Source: an uncultured Eremococcus sp. (GTDB lineage Bacteria; Bacillota; Bacilli; Lactobacillales; Aerococcaceae). From it: a DNA stretch of 64,000 bases. This document shows, in pieces, positions 26,865 to 35,549 of this stretch. Numbering within the stretch: the first letter of the stretch is position 1; each line of letters opens with the position of its first letter. The notes beneath the pieces were generated by a model, which ran no database searches, was not told the origin of the DNA, and saw nothing but the letters and a program-made list of their open reading frames with translations. The stretch covers positions 5,008 to 69,007 of the forward strand of contig CALUDO010000008.1 of NCBI GenBank assembly GCA_943914835.1, in the 5' to 3' direction. The translations under genes were made by a program, and so were the position numbers.

Positions 26865-27380
26865 ATGTCACAACGAATTAGAGGTTTTGAGCGGGTTTCT
26901 GCTTACCAAGATAAGGATATCCACCTGCCTAAACGATCTACCCACCAAGCCGCTGGCTACGATCTTGAAGCCGCTGAAACAGTGACAATTAAGGCCTACT
27001 GGAAGCAGGTGGTGGATAAATTCTTGAAAGGGGAAGACAATCAGGCTGACCAGCTCTTGAAGCCAAGTCTGGTTCCCACTGGCTTAAAGGCTTATATGCA
27101 AGAAGACGAATATCTACAAATTATTAACCGGTCAAGTAATCCCTTGAAACGGTTTTTGATTTTGCCAAATAGTGTTGGAATTATTGACCAAGATTATTAT
27201 AATAATCCAGATAATGAAGGACACATCTATGTGCAACTTAGCAACTTTGGTTTGAATGATGTCACCATTCATAAGGGTGATCGAATTGCCCAGGGAATAT
27301 TTGCCAAGTATTATAAGGCAGATAATGACCAGGGTGGATTGAGTCAACGCAAGGGTGGTTTCGGATCGTCTGGACAGTAA
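26865..27380 (+). CDS. dut: dUTP diphosphatase
   Basis: 171 residues from ATG 26865 behind AAGGAGGTGA (26851-26860). The five trimeric dUTPase motifs appear in order: AAGYDLEAAE, NRSSNPLKR (usual GRSS/GRSG), NSVGIIDQDYYNNPDNEGHI, GDRIAQGIF and RKGGFGSSGQ. It hydrolyses dUTP to dUMP, supplying thymidylate synthesis and keeping uracil out of DNA. An insert of about 30 residues between motifs 1 and 2 (AYWKQVVDKFLKGEDNQ) makes it longer than the classic 145-residue enzyme, as is common in Lactobacillales. radA follows after 16 bases. Confidence 0.93.
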   Translation: MSQRIRGFERVSAYQDKDIHLPKRSTHQAAGYDLEAAETVTIKAYWKQVVDKFLKGEDNQADQLLKPSLVPTGLKAYMQEDEYLQIINRSSNPLKRFLILPNSVGIIDQDYYNNPDNEGHIYVQLSNFGLNDVTIHKGDRIAQGIFAKYYKADNDQGGLSQRKGGFGSSGQ

Positions 27381-27396
27381 GATAAAGGAGGTCGCC

Positions 27397-28782
27397 ATGG
27401 CTAAGAAAAAGGTTATGTTTGAATGTATGGCCTGTGGCTATGAATCACCCAAGTGGTTGGGAAAGTGTCCCAATTGCGGTGCTTGGAATCAGATGGAAGA
27501 ACAATTGCTAGCCCCTGGGAAGAAGGCAAGTTCATCCAGGTCGCTTCAATTTAAAGAAGATCAACCCTTAGGTCGGGCCTATCCTTTAGCGGAGATTGAA
27601 ACTCGAGTAGAGGATCGGATGTCAACCCAATTTAATGAATTAGACCGAGTCCTGGGGGGCGGTTTAGTTGCAGGCTCCCTGGTTCTGATTGGTGGTGACC
27701 CCGGAATCGGTAAGTCTACCCTTCTCCTCCAAGTATCTATCCAGTTAGTGAGTCAAGGTCAGAAGGTTCTTTATGTGTCTGGGGAAGAGTCCCTGTCACA
27801 GATTAAGTTACGGGCTGACCGCCTCAAGGTCCAAGAAAAGGACCTCTACTTGATGGCTGAGACTGACCTGGACCAAATTGTGGCTGAGACTAGTCGAGTC
27901 CAACCAGATGTGGTCATGGTGGATTCTATTCAAACCATGCACAGTCCCGACCATAATGGGGTATCAGGAAGTGTTGGTCAGGTTCGACAGGCGACAGCCA
28001 GTTTGATGCGACTAGCCAAAGATAATCAGATGGCCATCTTTATTGTAGGCCATGTAACCAAGGAAGGTTCCATAGCCGGACCTCGTCTCTTGGAACATAT
28101 GGTAGATACCGTTCTCTACTTAGAGGGTGAGAAATACAACCGCTTTAGAATCTTGCGGGCAGTTAAGAACCGGTTTGGGTCAACCCATGAAATGGGAGTT
28201 TTTGAAATGTTGGATACAGGACTGGAGGAGGTGCTCAATCCTTCTCAATTATTTCTAGAAGAACGTATTCCTGGGTCTGTTGGGTCGACGGTTGTGGCTT
28301 CCTTAGAAGGGAGCCGAACTATTCTTGCTGAAGTTCAATCCTTGATGACCCCTACTGTTTTCGGTAATGCGAAACGGACAGCCTCAGGAATTGACTATCA
28401 GCGGGTTTCTTTACTCTTGGCAGTGATGGAGAAGCATTGTGGCCTCCTCGTCCAAAACCAAGACGCCTTCTTCAAGACCACCGGAGGGGTGAAATTGGAT
28501 GAACCCGCTATTGACCTAGCCTTAGCCATCTCTATAGCTTCCAGTTATTGGGACCAGCCGACCCAGGTAGATGACTGTTTTGTGGGTGAAATTGGACTGA
28601 CTGGTGAAGTCCGTCGGGTTTCCCAAATTAACGCCCGGATTAAGGAAGCAAATAAGTTAGGCTTTAAACGTATCTTTATTCCCAAAAACAACTATAATGA
28701 AATCGACACAGATTTAGCAATTGAATTAGTTCCAGTGGGGACTATTCGTCAGGCAGTTAAGGCTGTCTTTCCAGATAACTAG
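27397..28782 (+). CDS. radA: DNA repair protein RadA/Sms
   Basis: 461 residues from ATG 27397, which follows AAGGAGG (27385-27391). There is a zinc finger (Cys10, 13, 24, 27), Walker A GGDPGIGKST, the RadA-specific KNRFG motif (VKNRFGSTHEMG) and a C-terminal Lon-like domain with VGEIGLTGEVRRVSQ. It is a hexameric branch-migration helicase for homologous recombination and for extending the D-loop during natural transformation. Followed by yacL as in Bacillus. Confidence 0.97.
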   Translation: MAKKKVMFECMACGYESPKWLGKCPNCGAWNQMEEQLLAPGKKASSSRSLQFKEDQPLGRAYPLAEIETRVEDRMSTQFNELDRVLGGGLVAGSLVLIGGDPGIGKSTLLLQVSIQLVSQGQKVLYVSGEESLSQIKLRADRLKVQEKDLYLMAETDLDQIVAETSRVQPDVVMVDSIQTMHSPDHNGVSGSVGQVRQATASLMRLAKDNQMAIFIVGHVTKEGSIAGPRLLEHMVDTVLYLEGEKYNRFRILRAVKNRFGSTHEMGVFEMLDTGLEEVLNPSQLFLEERIPGSVGSTVVASLEGSRTILAEVQSLMTPTVFGNAKRTASGIDYQRVSLLLAVMEKHCGLLVQNQDAFFKTTGGVKLDEPAIDLALAISIASSYWDQPTQVDDCFVGEIGLTGEVRRVSQINARIKEANKLGFKRIFIPKNNYNEIDTDLAIELVPVGTIRQAVKAVFPDN

Positions 28783-28813
28783 TTTTTCATTTCTTTGAAG
28801 GGAGGTGAAACCT

Positions 28814-29932
28814 GTGTACAAACGATTTATATTTTTAATTGCGGTCATCATTGGGATTTCTTTTGGTTTAAGTTTTGGTCCGGCCCTGTGGTTGCAGTTG
28901 GGACTGAAAGCAGGCCTCCTTACCCATCCCCTGATTAATGGACTTATTTTTGCCTTGATATTCTTATTGGTAGGAATCCTGTCGGCGCCCTTGATTGACC
29001 GTTTCGTCGGACGGATTGTTCAGTGGACCAATCAACAGACCATTAGTGTAATCCTGGTGGATGCTTCGGGGATCATCCTAGGTATTATTCTAGGCTATCT
29101 CTTGGCCCTGCCCTTCGCTTCCTTGGAGATACCCTTTATTTCTTCTACTCTGCCAATTATCTTGCCCTTGATTTTTGGCTTTGTGGGGTATCAAATTACG
29201 GAGACCCGACAGGAAGAGATTCGGCAACTCTTCCATCGTCCCCTACAATTTCGTAAGCAAGACATAGAGGAATCGGGCCAGATGCTAGAGCGCAAGGCTT
29301 CAGATAGCTTCCAGAAATACAAATTGCTGGACACGTCTGTTATAATTGATGGTAGGATTGCGGATGTTGTTAAGACGAACTTCTTGGAGGGAACCCTTCT
29401 GATTCCTAACTTTGTCTTAGAGGAGTTACAAGTCATTGCCGATTCTTCCGATTCATTGAAACGGGCTAAGGGCCGGCGTGGTTTAGATATTTTGAACGCG
29501 CTTAAGAAGGATCCGGAGGTTGATATTGACTTCTACGAAGGTGATTTCGAAGACCTGGACGGTGTGGACAGCAAGCTGGTGAAATTAGCCAAGATGATTG
29601 ATGCGGCCATTGTGACCAATGACTATAACTTGAATAAGGTCTGTGAATTTCAGCATATTCGAGTATTTAATATCAATGCTCTGGCTAATGCTGTTAAGCC
29701 TGTTCTGATTCCAGGTGAGGAATTGGTCGTTATGGTCATTAAGGCCGGGACTGAACGTAAGCAAGGTGTGGCTTATTTAGAAGATGGCACCATGATTGTG
29801 GTTGAAGACGGTCAATATTATATGAATGAGAAGATAAGGGTCCTTGTAACTTCCGCCCTACAAACAGCTGCTGGTCGGATGATTTTTGCCAAACCTCTTC
29901 ATTCCAAAGATCGAATTGAAAACAAAGACTAA
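28814..29932 (+). CDS. yacL: PIN/TRAM-domain membrane protein (YacL family)
   Basis: 372 residues from GTG 28814, ideally spaced from GGAGG (28801-28805); a GTG at 28805 overlaps that site. Four N-terminal membrane helices (about 5-130) precede a PIN-like nuclease domain (LLDTSVIIDGRIADVV, with acidic residues D, E in FVLEELQVIAD and D in VTNDYNLN). A TRAM domain closes it (ELVVMVIKAGTERKQGVAYLEDGTMIVVEDG). The family is conserved next to radA; a ribonuclease role is inferred from the fold and not established here. Confidence 0.9.
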   Translation: MYKRFIFLIAVIIGISFGLSFGPALWLQLGLKAGLLTHPLINGLIFALIFLLVGILSAPLIDRFVGRIVQWTNQQTISVILVDASGIILGIILGYLLALPFASLEIPFISSTLPIILPLIFGFVGYQITETRQEEIRQLFHRPLQFRKQDIEESGQMLERKASDSFQKYKLLDTSVIIDGRIADVVKTNFLEGTLLIPNFVLEELQVIADSSDSLKRAKGRRGLDILNALKKDPEVDIDFYEGDFEDLDGVDSKLVKLAKMIDAAIVTNDYNLNKVCEFQHIRVFNINALANAVKPVLIPGEELVVMVIKAGTERKQGVAYLEDGTMIVVEDGQYYMNEKIRVLVTSALQTAAGRMIFAKPLHSKDRIENKD

Positions 29933-29960
29933 GTAATTAATAAAGGAGAATGATTCACTA

Positions 29961-31436
29961 ATGACTTCAAAGATTCGCGTAAGATATGCTCCCAGTCCAA
30001 CCGGTGACCTTCACATAGGGAATGCTAGAACAGCCTTATTCAACTACCTCTATGCTCGTCATTATGGGGGTGACTTCATTATTCGGATTGAAGATACTGA
30101 TACCAAGCGGAATACCGCACAGGGTGAGGAATCTCAATTACGTAATTTAGAATGGTTGGGAATGGATTGGGATGAAGCTCCTAATAAGCCTGGCCAATAT
30201 GGTCCCTACCGTCAATCTGAGCGGGCTCATATCTACCAGCCCTTGATTGACCAACTCCTAGCGGAGGATAAAGCTTATAAGTGTTATATGACCGAAGAAG
30301 AGCTGGAAGCAGAAAGAGAGGCACAGAAAGAGCGTGGAGAAATGCCTCACTATGCAGGACAACATGCTCATTTAAGCCCCGAAGAAATCGCGGCTTTTGA
30401 AGCTGAAGGACGTCAACCTGTAGTGCGTTTCCGAGTGCCTGAAGGGGTGACTTATGAATTCAATGACCTAGTGAAGGGAAAAGTTCACTTTGAGTCTAAG
30501 AATATTTCCGGTGACTGGGTTATCCAGAAACGGGATGGCATGCCCACCTATAACTTTGCTGTAGCGGTAGATGATCACTATATGGAAATCAGCCATGTCC
30601 TCCGTGGAGACGACCATATTGCTAATACCCCTAAGCAAATGATGATCTATGATGCTTTCGGTTGGTCGGCGCCAGAGTTTGGTCATATGACCCTGATTGT
30701 CAATGCTGAAACCAACAAGAAATTAAGTAAACGAGATGGATCTATCCTACAATTTATTGAACAGTACCGGAACTTAGGCTATCTACCTGAAGCTATGTTC
30801 AACTTTATCGCCCTTTTAGGTTGGTCCCCTAAGGGTGAAGATGAAATCTTCAATCAAGACCAATTGATTGAGATCTTCGATGTTGATCGATTGTCTACCT
30901 CTCCAGCTTCTTTTGACCAAAAGAAATTGGAATGGATTAATAATACCTATATGAAGGCGGCTGACTTAGATAGGGTTGTAGAATTATCCCTACCCCATTT
31001 ACAGGCAGTTGATTTGGCTAGCGACCAACCTGACTCAAGTGAGGCAGAATGGTTGAAGAAACTGCTAGCTCTTTACCATGATGAAATGTCTTATGGGGCT
31101 CAAATTGTTGATTTAGCAGGGCTTTTCTTCAATGACCATTTGACCTTAGATCAAGCGGCTAAGGATGAAATGTCTGCTGATACAGCTCTAACAGTGGTTG
31201 ATGCCATGGAGGCCAAGTTGCAAGCCTTATCTGAAGCAGAATTCACGGCTGACCGGATTAAACCTTTAATTAAGGAAATTCAAAAGGAAACTGGAATCAA
31301 GGGTCGGAAGTTATTCATGCCAATCCGAATTGCAACTTCTGGTCAAATGCATGGACCTGAATTAGCCAATGTACTAGAAGTTTTAGGCAAGGCCAAAGTC
31401 TTAGACCATATTTCCCAAGTCAAAGGTCAATTATAG
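29961..31436 (+). CDS. gltX: Glutamyl-tRNA synthetase
   Basis: 491 residues. Class I synthetase with YAPSPTGDLHIGNARTALFN (HIGH-type) and NKKLSKRDGS (KMSKS-type). As in most Firmicutes lacking glutaminyl-tRNA synthetase, it probably charges both tRNA-Glu and tRNA-Gln (known biology, not visible in this window). AAAGGAGAA precedes the ATG. In Bacillus cysE follows; here cysE is absent and cysS is next, under its own promoter. Confidence 0.97.
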   Translation: MTSKIRVRYAPSPTGDLHIGNARTALFNYLYARHYGGDFIIRIEDTDTKRNTAQGEESQLRNLEWLGMDWDEAPNKPGQYGPYRQSERAHIYQPLIDQLLAEDKAYKCYMTEEELEAEREAQKERGEMPHYAGQHAHLSPEEIAAFEAEGRQPVVRFRVPEGVTYEFNDLVKGKVHFESKNISGDWVIQKRDGMPTYNFAVAVDDHYMEISHVLRGDDHIANTPKQMMIYDAFGWSAPEFGHMTLIVNAETNKKLSKRDGSILQFIEQYRNLGYLPEAMFNFIALLGWSPKGEDEIFNQDQLIEIFDVDRLSTSPASFDQKKLEWINNTYMKAADLDRVVELSLPHLQAVDLASDQPDSSEAEWLKKLLALYHDEMSYGAQIVDLAGLFFNDHLTLDQAAKDEMSADTALTVVDAMEAKLQALSEAEFTADRIKPLIKEIQKETGIKGRKLFMPIRIATSGQMHGPELANVLEVLGKAKVLDHISQVKGQL

Positions 31437-31460
31437 ATTAAGATTCCCAAATTTCTTGCA

Positions 31461-31512
31461 TACCCCAGCTAAGAGCTTGTAGAGGCTTTTAGTTGGGGTA
31501 TTTGTTTTTTTC
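31461..31512 (+). terminator. gltX terminator
   Basis: TACCCCA (31461-31467) pairs with TGGGGTA (31494-31500), with further imperfect pairing inside (CTAAGAG/CTTTTAG), then TTTTTTT. An outer pair CCCAAATTT/AAATTTGGG (31446-31454 and 31517-31525) surrounds it. Confidence 0.8.
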
Positions 31513-31520
31513 TTGTAAAT

Positions 31521-31550
31521 TTGGGACCCGGCTGAGGAATCATGTATAAT
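31521..31550 (+). promoter_or_regulatory. cysS promoter
   Basis: TTGGGA (31521-31526), an 18-bp spacer and TATAAT (31545-31550), 33 bp before the cysS ATG. The short leader leaves no space for a T-box. Confidence 0.65.
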
Positions 31551-31582
31551 AAGAGAGACATTTGAGATAAAGGAGAAGCTGT

Positions 31583-33004
31583 ATGACTATTCAAATTTAT
31601 AACACCCTCACCCGGACCAAAGAAGTATTCAAGCCTCAAGTAGATAATGAGGTTCATATGTATGTCTGTGGTCCAACTGTCTATAATTACATCCATATTG
31701 GCAATGCCCGATCAGCGGTAGCCTTTGATACTATCCGACGGTACTTCCAATACCGAGGTTATCATGTCAATTATGTAAGTAACTTTACGGATGTAGATGA
31801 TAAGATTATTAAGGCAGCCCAAGCTGAAGGTTTGTCGACTGAGGACCTCTCTGATAAGTATATTGCGGCTTTTAAAGAAGATACAGGAGCGATTAATATT
31901 CTGCCGGCCGACCACCATCCTCGGGTTAAAGACCACATTCCAGAAATTATCGATTATGTTCAGGTCCTCATTGATAAGGGTTATGCCTATGAATCCCAAG
32001 GGGACGTATATTTCAAGACTAAGGTATTTGATGATTATGGGAAGTTATCCCACCAAAGTCTAGATGAACTCGTTGTTGGAGCAAGTCAGCGACTGGACCA
32101 AAATCAAACGGACCGAAAGCAAGACCCGCTTGACTTCGCTGTTTGGAAGGCTGCCAAGGGGGGGGAAGTTTCATGGCCCTCCCCTTGGGGACTTGGCCGG
32201 CCAGGTTGGCATATTGAATGCTCCGTCATGTCCACTCAATACCTGGGAGAGACACTTGATATCCATGGGGGTGGTCAGGACCTGGAATTCCCCCATCATG
32301 AGAATGAGATTGCTCAAGCTGAAGCCCATAATCACCAAACTTTCGCTAATTATTGGATGCACAATGGCTTTGTGACCTTTGGGGACGATGGTGAGAAGAT
32401 GAGTAAGTCTCTGGGCAATTTCGTCCTCTTGAGAGATCTTCTGGAAGAAGAAGATGCCATGGTGGTCCGCTATCTCCTAGGGACGGTCCACTATCGACGT
32501 CCACTGAGGTATGACCAAGCGGCTCGTCAAGAAGCTAAAGCTAATGTAGAGCGCTTAAGAGAGGCCCTTCGCCGAATCAACCACCGCTTAGATGGAGACC
32601 TACTTCCAGCGGGAGACCAAGATCTTGCAATCCTGGACCTATTGGGAGATATTAAGACCCGCTTTGTAGAAGCTATGGACGATGACTTCAATGCAGCCAA
32701 TGGGATGACCGTGGTCTTCGACCTAGTTAAAGACATCAATCGCTACCTGCAAGAAAATCAAGCAAGTCGGCAAGTTTTACTTGCAATGAAAGACCAACTA
32801 GGAGCTTTTCTAAGTGTCTTTGGTTTAGATCTAGAAGGGACTGAAGATATTCTAGATAGTGAGATTCAAGCCTTGATTGACCAACGTAACCTAGCTCGCC
32901 AGAATAAGGATTTTCAGGCTGCAGATGCCATTCGTGATCAATTGAAGGCTCAAGGTATTTTACTCGATGACACACCTCAGGGAACGACTTGGAAGCGAGG
33001 GTAA
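31583..33004 (+). CDS. cysS: Cysteinyl-tRNA synthetase
   Basis: 473 residues. CGPTVYNYIHIGNARSAV carries the zinc-ligand Cys and the HIGH motif. WHIECSVM and HGGGQDLEFPHHENEIAQ supply further zinc ligands, and GEKMSKSLGN is the KMSKS loop. It starts a run of closely packed RNA-metabolism genes (cysS-mrnC-rlmB-yacP-sigH) in the same order as Bacillus. Confidence 0.97.
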   Translation: MTIQIYNTLTRTKEVFKPQVDNEVHMYVCGPTVYNYIHIGNARSAVAFDTIRRYFQYRGYHVNYVSNFTDVDDKIIKAAQAEGLSTEDLSDKYIAAFKEDTGAINILPADHHPRVKDHIPEIIDYVQVLIDKGYAYESQGDVYFKTKVFDDYGKLSHQSLDELVVGASQRLDQNQTDRKQDPLDFAVWKAAKGGEVSWPSPWGLGRPGWHIECSVMSTQYLGETLDIHGGGQDLEFPHHENEIAQAEAHNHQTFANYWMHNGFVTFGDDGEKMSKSLGNFVLLRDLLEEEDAMVVRYLLGTVHYRRPLRYDQAARQEAKANVERLREALRRINHRLDGDLLPAGDQDLAILDLLGDIKTRFVEAMDDDFNAANGMTVVFDLVKDINRYLQENQASRQVLLAMKDQLGAFLSVFGLDLEGTEDILDSEIQALIDQRNLARQNKDFQAADAIRDQLKAQGILLDDTPQGTTWKRG

Positions 33005-33006
33005 TT

Positions 33007-33414
33007 ATGGCAAAACTTCAAGCTGACTTATTAAATGGAGCTACCTTAGCCTATCTTGGGGATGCGGCTTATGAAACCTACATCCGCCACCATGTCCTAA
33101 CTTCTGGCAAGACGTCTGTCAATGACCTTCACCGAGCTGCAATTAAATATGTTGAAGCTAAGGGACAAGCCAAGGTAATGATGGCCTGGATTAAGGAAGA
33201 TTCCTACCTGACCGACCAGGAAATTAGTATCTACAAACGGGGCCGTAACCACAAAGCTAATACCAAGGCCAAGAATGCGTCTATTCAAGATTACCGCCAA
33301 GCAACAGGATTTGAAGCCTTGATGGGCTGGTTATACTTGACTGACCAGATGGAGCGACTAGAGAGTCTGATTCAAGCAGCCATTGACCTCATAGATCAGG
33401 AAAATTCAGCCTAG
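33007..33414 (+). CDS. mrnC: Mini-ribonuclease 3
   Basis: 135 residues from ATG 33007, 2 bases after the cysS stop. It is an RNase III catalytic domain without a dsRNA-binding domain: LAYLGDAAYETYIRHH holds the conserved Asp, and FEALMGWLYLT the downstream acidic signature. It matures 23S rRNA ends, cutting only when the rRNA is assembled with L3 (family knowledge). Confidence 0.93.
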   Translation: MAKLQADLLNGATLAYLGDAAYETYIRHHVLTSGKTSVNDLHRAAIKYVEAKGQAKVMMAWIKEDSYLTDQEISIYKRGRNHKANTKAKNASIQDYRQATGFEALMGWLYLTDQMERLESLIQAAIDLIDQENSA

Positions 33415-33435
33415 AATAGAAGAGGAAGAGATAGC

Positions 33436-34236
33436 ATGACAAAAGAAAAAACACCCCTTATCAAGGACCCTGCCCAATCTAAAGACAGTGGGGATCAAAA
33501 TTTAGAAATATTTTATGGCAGGCATGTGATTCTGCAATTTCTCCAAGATAATAAACCTATTAATAAGGTCTTCATTCAAAAGGGATTGTCAGGAAATAAA
33601 ATTAAGAATATATTAGAAATTGTAAAGCAACGAAAGATTGTCTTTCAGGAAGTACCAAAGACAAAATTAGATGAACTGACTGACTATGCTAACCATCAAG
33701 GGGTTGCCTTGACGGTTCCGCCTGTAGCCTACCAGACCATCGATGATTGTTTCGCCTTAGCTGAAGAAAGGCAAGAAGATCCTTTCTTCCTCATTCTCGA
33801 TGGAATTGAAGATCCCCATAACTTAGGATCTATTCTTCGGTCCGCAGATGCTCTGGGTGTCCACGGGCTAATAATTCCTAAACGCCGAGCGGCCAACCTA
33901 ACAGGTTTGGTGGCCAAGACATCTACGGGTGCCATAGACCATGTTCCTGTGGTTAGGGTAACCAACTTGAGTCAAACAGTAGCTGACTTAAAAGATAGAG
34001 GTGTTTGGGTTTTTGCCACAGACATGGAAGGCCAAGATATCCGACAATGGAATAGTAAGGGGTCTATTGCAGTGATTATTGGCAATGAAGGCCAAGGGGT
34101 ATCTAAGAAGCTTTTGAATCATGCAGATGAAACCATTACGATCCCCATGGTGGGACATGTGCAAAGTTTGAATGCAAGCGTGGCGGCCAGTATCATTATG
34201 TATCAAGTTGCTTCCAATCGAATCCCTCTAGTATAG
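33436..34236 (+). CDS. rlmB: 23S rRNA 2'-O-methyltransferase (RlmB/TrmH, SpoU family)
   Basis: 266 residues. An N-terminal substrate-recognition domain (EIFYGRHVILQFLQ) precedes a SPOUT knot with the three motifs LDGIEDPHNLGSILRSADALG, IIGNEGQGVSKKLL and IPMVGHVQSLNASVAASI. It methylates a 23S rRNA guanosine (G2251 in E. coli numbering). Location between mrnC and yacP matches Bacillus YacO. Confidence 0.93.
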   Translation: MTKEKTPLIKDPAQSKDSGDQNLEIFYGRHVILQFLQDNKPINKVFIQKGLSGNKIKNILEIVKQRKIVFQEVPKTKLDELTDYANHQGVALTVPPVAYQTIDDCFALAEERQEDPFFLILDGIEDPHNLGSILRSADALGVHGLIIPKRRAANLTGLVAKTSTGAIDHVPVVRVTNLSQTVADLKDRGVWVFATDMEGQDIRQWNSKGSIAVIIGNEGQGVSKKLLNHADETITIPMVGHVQSLNASVAASIIMYQVASNRIPLV

Positions 34237-34269
34237 ATAGTCATTGGCTAGGTAGAGAGGGGGATTAAA

Positions 34270-34803
34270 GTGCGTCGTAAAGAGGTAATGTTTGTTGATG
34301 GTTATAATATGATTGGAGCCTGGCCTGAATTGGCCCATCTTCAACGAAAAGATGAAATTGAGGCTGCACGGGATTTGTTACTGTTTGAGTTATCTAACTA
34401 TCGTAAGTTCCGTGACCTCGATATGATAGTTGTTTTTGATGCTCAATATGTGCCAGGAATAACCCAGTCATACCAGGAATACGATCTTCTTGTGGTCTTT
34501 ACACAGGAAGGCGAAACAGCAGACGCTTATATTGAACGCCGAGTGAAAGCCTACTTGAATCCGATAACCCGGGTCATGGTTGCCACCAGTGATGCCGCTG
34601 AACAATGGATGATCTTCCAGCAGGGGGCCTTAAGAATTTCTGCTCAAGAATTGAAGATGGATCTTGACTATGCTAAGCAAGAGATCCAGAGTCATGTCCG
34701 AGATCACCATCATGCCAGGTCCATTCGCAAGAGTCCCTGGCACTACCAACAAATACAGTTATTGGATCAACTACGAAGAGAAATTGAAGACCAGTCTGAA
34801 TAG
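34270..34803 (+). CDS. yacP: Ribosome-associated endoribonuclease Rae1 / YacP (NYN-PIN domain)
   Basis: 177 residues from GTG 34270 after GAGAGGGGG. MFVDGYNMIGAWPEL opens the NYN/PIN fold, with further acidic residues in VVFDAQYVPG and ATSDAAEQW. YacP of Bacillus (Rae1) enters the ribosomal A site and cleaves mRNA in a translation-dependent way. It is close-packed with rlmB and the sigma factor. Confidence 0.9.
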   Translation: MRRKEVMFVDGYNMIGAWPELAHLQRKDEIEAARDLLLFELSNYRKFRDLDMIVVFDAQYVPGITQSYQEYDLLVVFTQEGETADAYIERRVKAYLNPITRVMVATSDAAEQWMIFQQGALRISAQELKMDLDYAKQEIQSHVRDHHHARSIRKSPWHYQQIQLLDQLRREIEDQSE

Positions 34804-34831
34804 TTTAGTATGAGCTTCGAATTGAACGCCT

Positions 34832-34849
34832 TCACTATATTAATAGTGA
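34832..34849 (+). promoter_or_regulatory. Inverted repeat overlapping the sigH ribosome site
   Basis: TCACTAT (34832-34838), loop ATTA, ATAGTGA (34843-34849). The 3' arm runs into GAGGAG (34848-34853), so a hairpin could partly mask the ribosome site. It could equally be an operator. Confidence 0.5.
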
Positions 34850-34863
34850 GGAGTTACATATCT

Positions 34864-35451
34864 GTGAAGAGTATTGAAGAACTTGTGGTCGATCTCCAGG
34901 AGAACTTTACGGATGAACAATTTGAAGTCTTAGCCCAACGCTTACAAGGCGTTATAGTAAAAAATTTAGCAATTTGTAACTTTAATTATATGGATGTCGA
35001 TGATTACCACCAGGAAGCCCTTTTGACCTTAATGCGGTGCATACCACGGTATGATGTGGCAGTGGGTGCTTTTTTCTTATCCTATTTTGAGACTGCTCTG
35101 AAAAGGCACATCTATAATTATGTCCGTCGGAGCTTCGCAGCTAAACGTGGCCAGGGAGCCTTGCCCCAGTCTCTGGAAGATGGAAGGGGAATAATGGGTG
35201 AGGAAGATGGACTTAGTCTCATGGAAACTTATATTCACCAGGGTCTGACCGATGTCAGTGATTTAGTGATACTTAAAGAAGAGCTTCAAGCCTATCTGTC
35301 CTATTTATCACCGGCAGAGAGGACTTACTTCCACGGTTATCTAGAGGGCTGGTCTAATCAAGACATAGCGCAAGGCCAGTCTGCTAGTCTGGGTAAGGTA
35401 CAAGGCCAGTATGACCGGTGTCGGGCCAAGTTAAGCAAACAATTAAAATAG
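34864..35451 (+). CDS. sigH: Sigma-70 family factor at the sigH locus (SigH/ComX-like)
   Basis: 195 residues from GTG 34864, ten bases after GAGGAG. An ATG at 34810 is in frame but has no ribosome site. Region 2-like sequence spans MDVDDYHQEALLTLMRCIPRYDVAVGAFFLSYFETALKRHIYNYVRR; region 4-like HTH is LSPAERTYFHGYLEGWSNQDIAQ with the following helix. The linker 3 is very short, as in ComX/SigH. Synteny (yacP-sigH-rpmG-secE-nusG) supports SigH orthology. In related non-sporulating Firmicutes this factor drives competence genes; the prepilin peptidase at 63.1 kb would be a candidate target. Sequence is divergent, so the gene symbol rests on position. Confidence 0.8.
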   Translation: MKSIEELVVDLQENFTDEQFEVLAQRLQGVIVKNLAICNFNYMDVDDYHQEALLTLMRCIPRYDVAVGAFFLSYFETALKRHIYNYVRRSFAAKRGQGALPQSLEDGRGIMGEEDGLSLMETYIHQGLTDVSDLVILKEELQAYLSYLSPAERTYFHGYLEGWSNQDIAQGQSASLGKVQGQYDRCRAKLSKQLK

Positions 35452-35502
35452 ACCCGGAGACCCGTCGGTCTTCCATAACTATCATTAAAGCTTTATATCA
35501 GG

Positions 35503-35508
35503 TATAAT
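35503..35508 (+). promoter_or_regulatory. -10 element of the acidic exported protein gene
   Basis: TATAAT 41 bp before the ATG, inside an AT-rich stretch; no convincing -35 hexamer. Confidence 0.45.
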
Positions 35509-35549
35509 ATATGATATGAAGCTTAATTAATTGAAAGGAGCCAAAAGGA

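Noticed and set aside
31437..31582. T-box riboswitch before cysS
   Set aside because: The gap holds the gltX terminator and then a promoter only 33 bp from the ATG, leaving no room for specifier and T-box elements.
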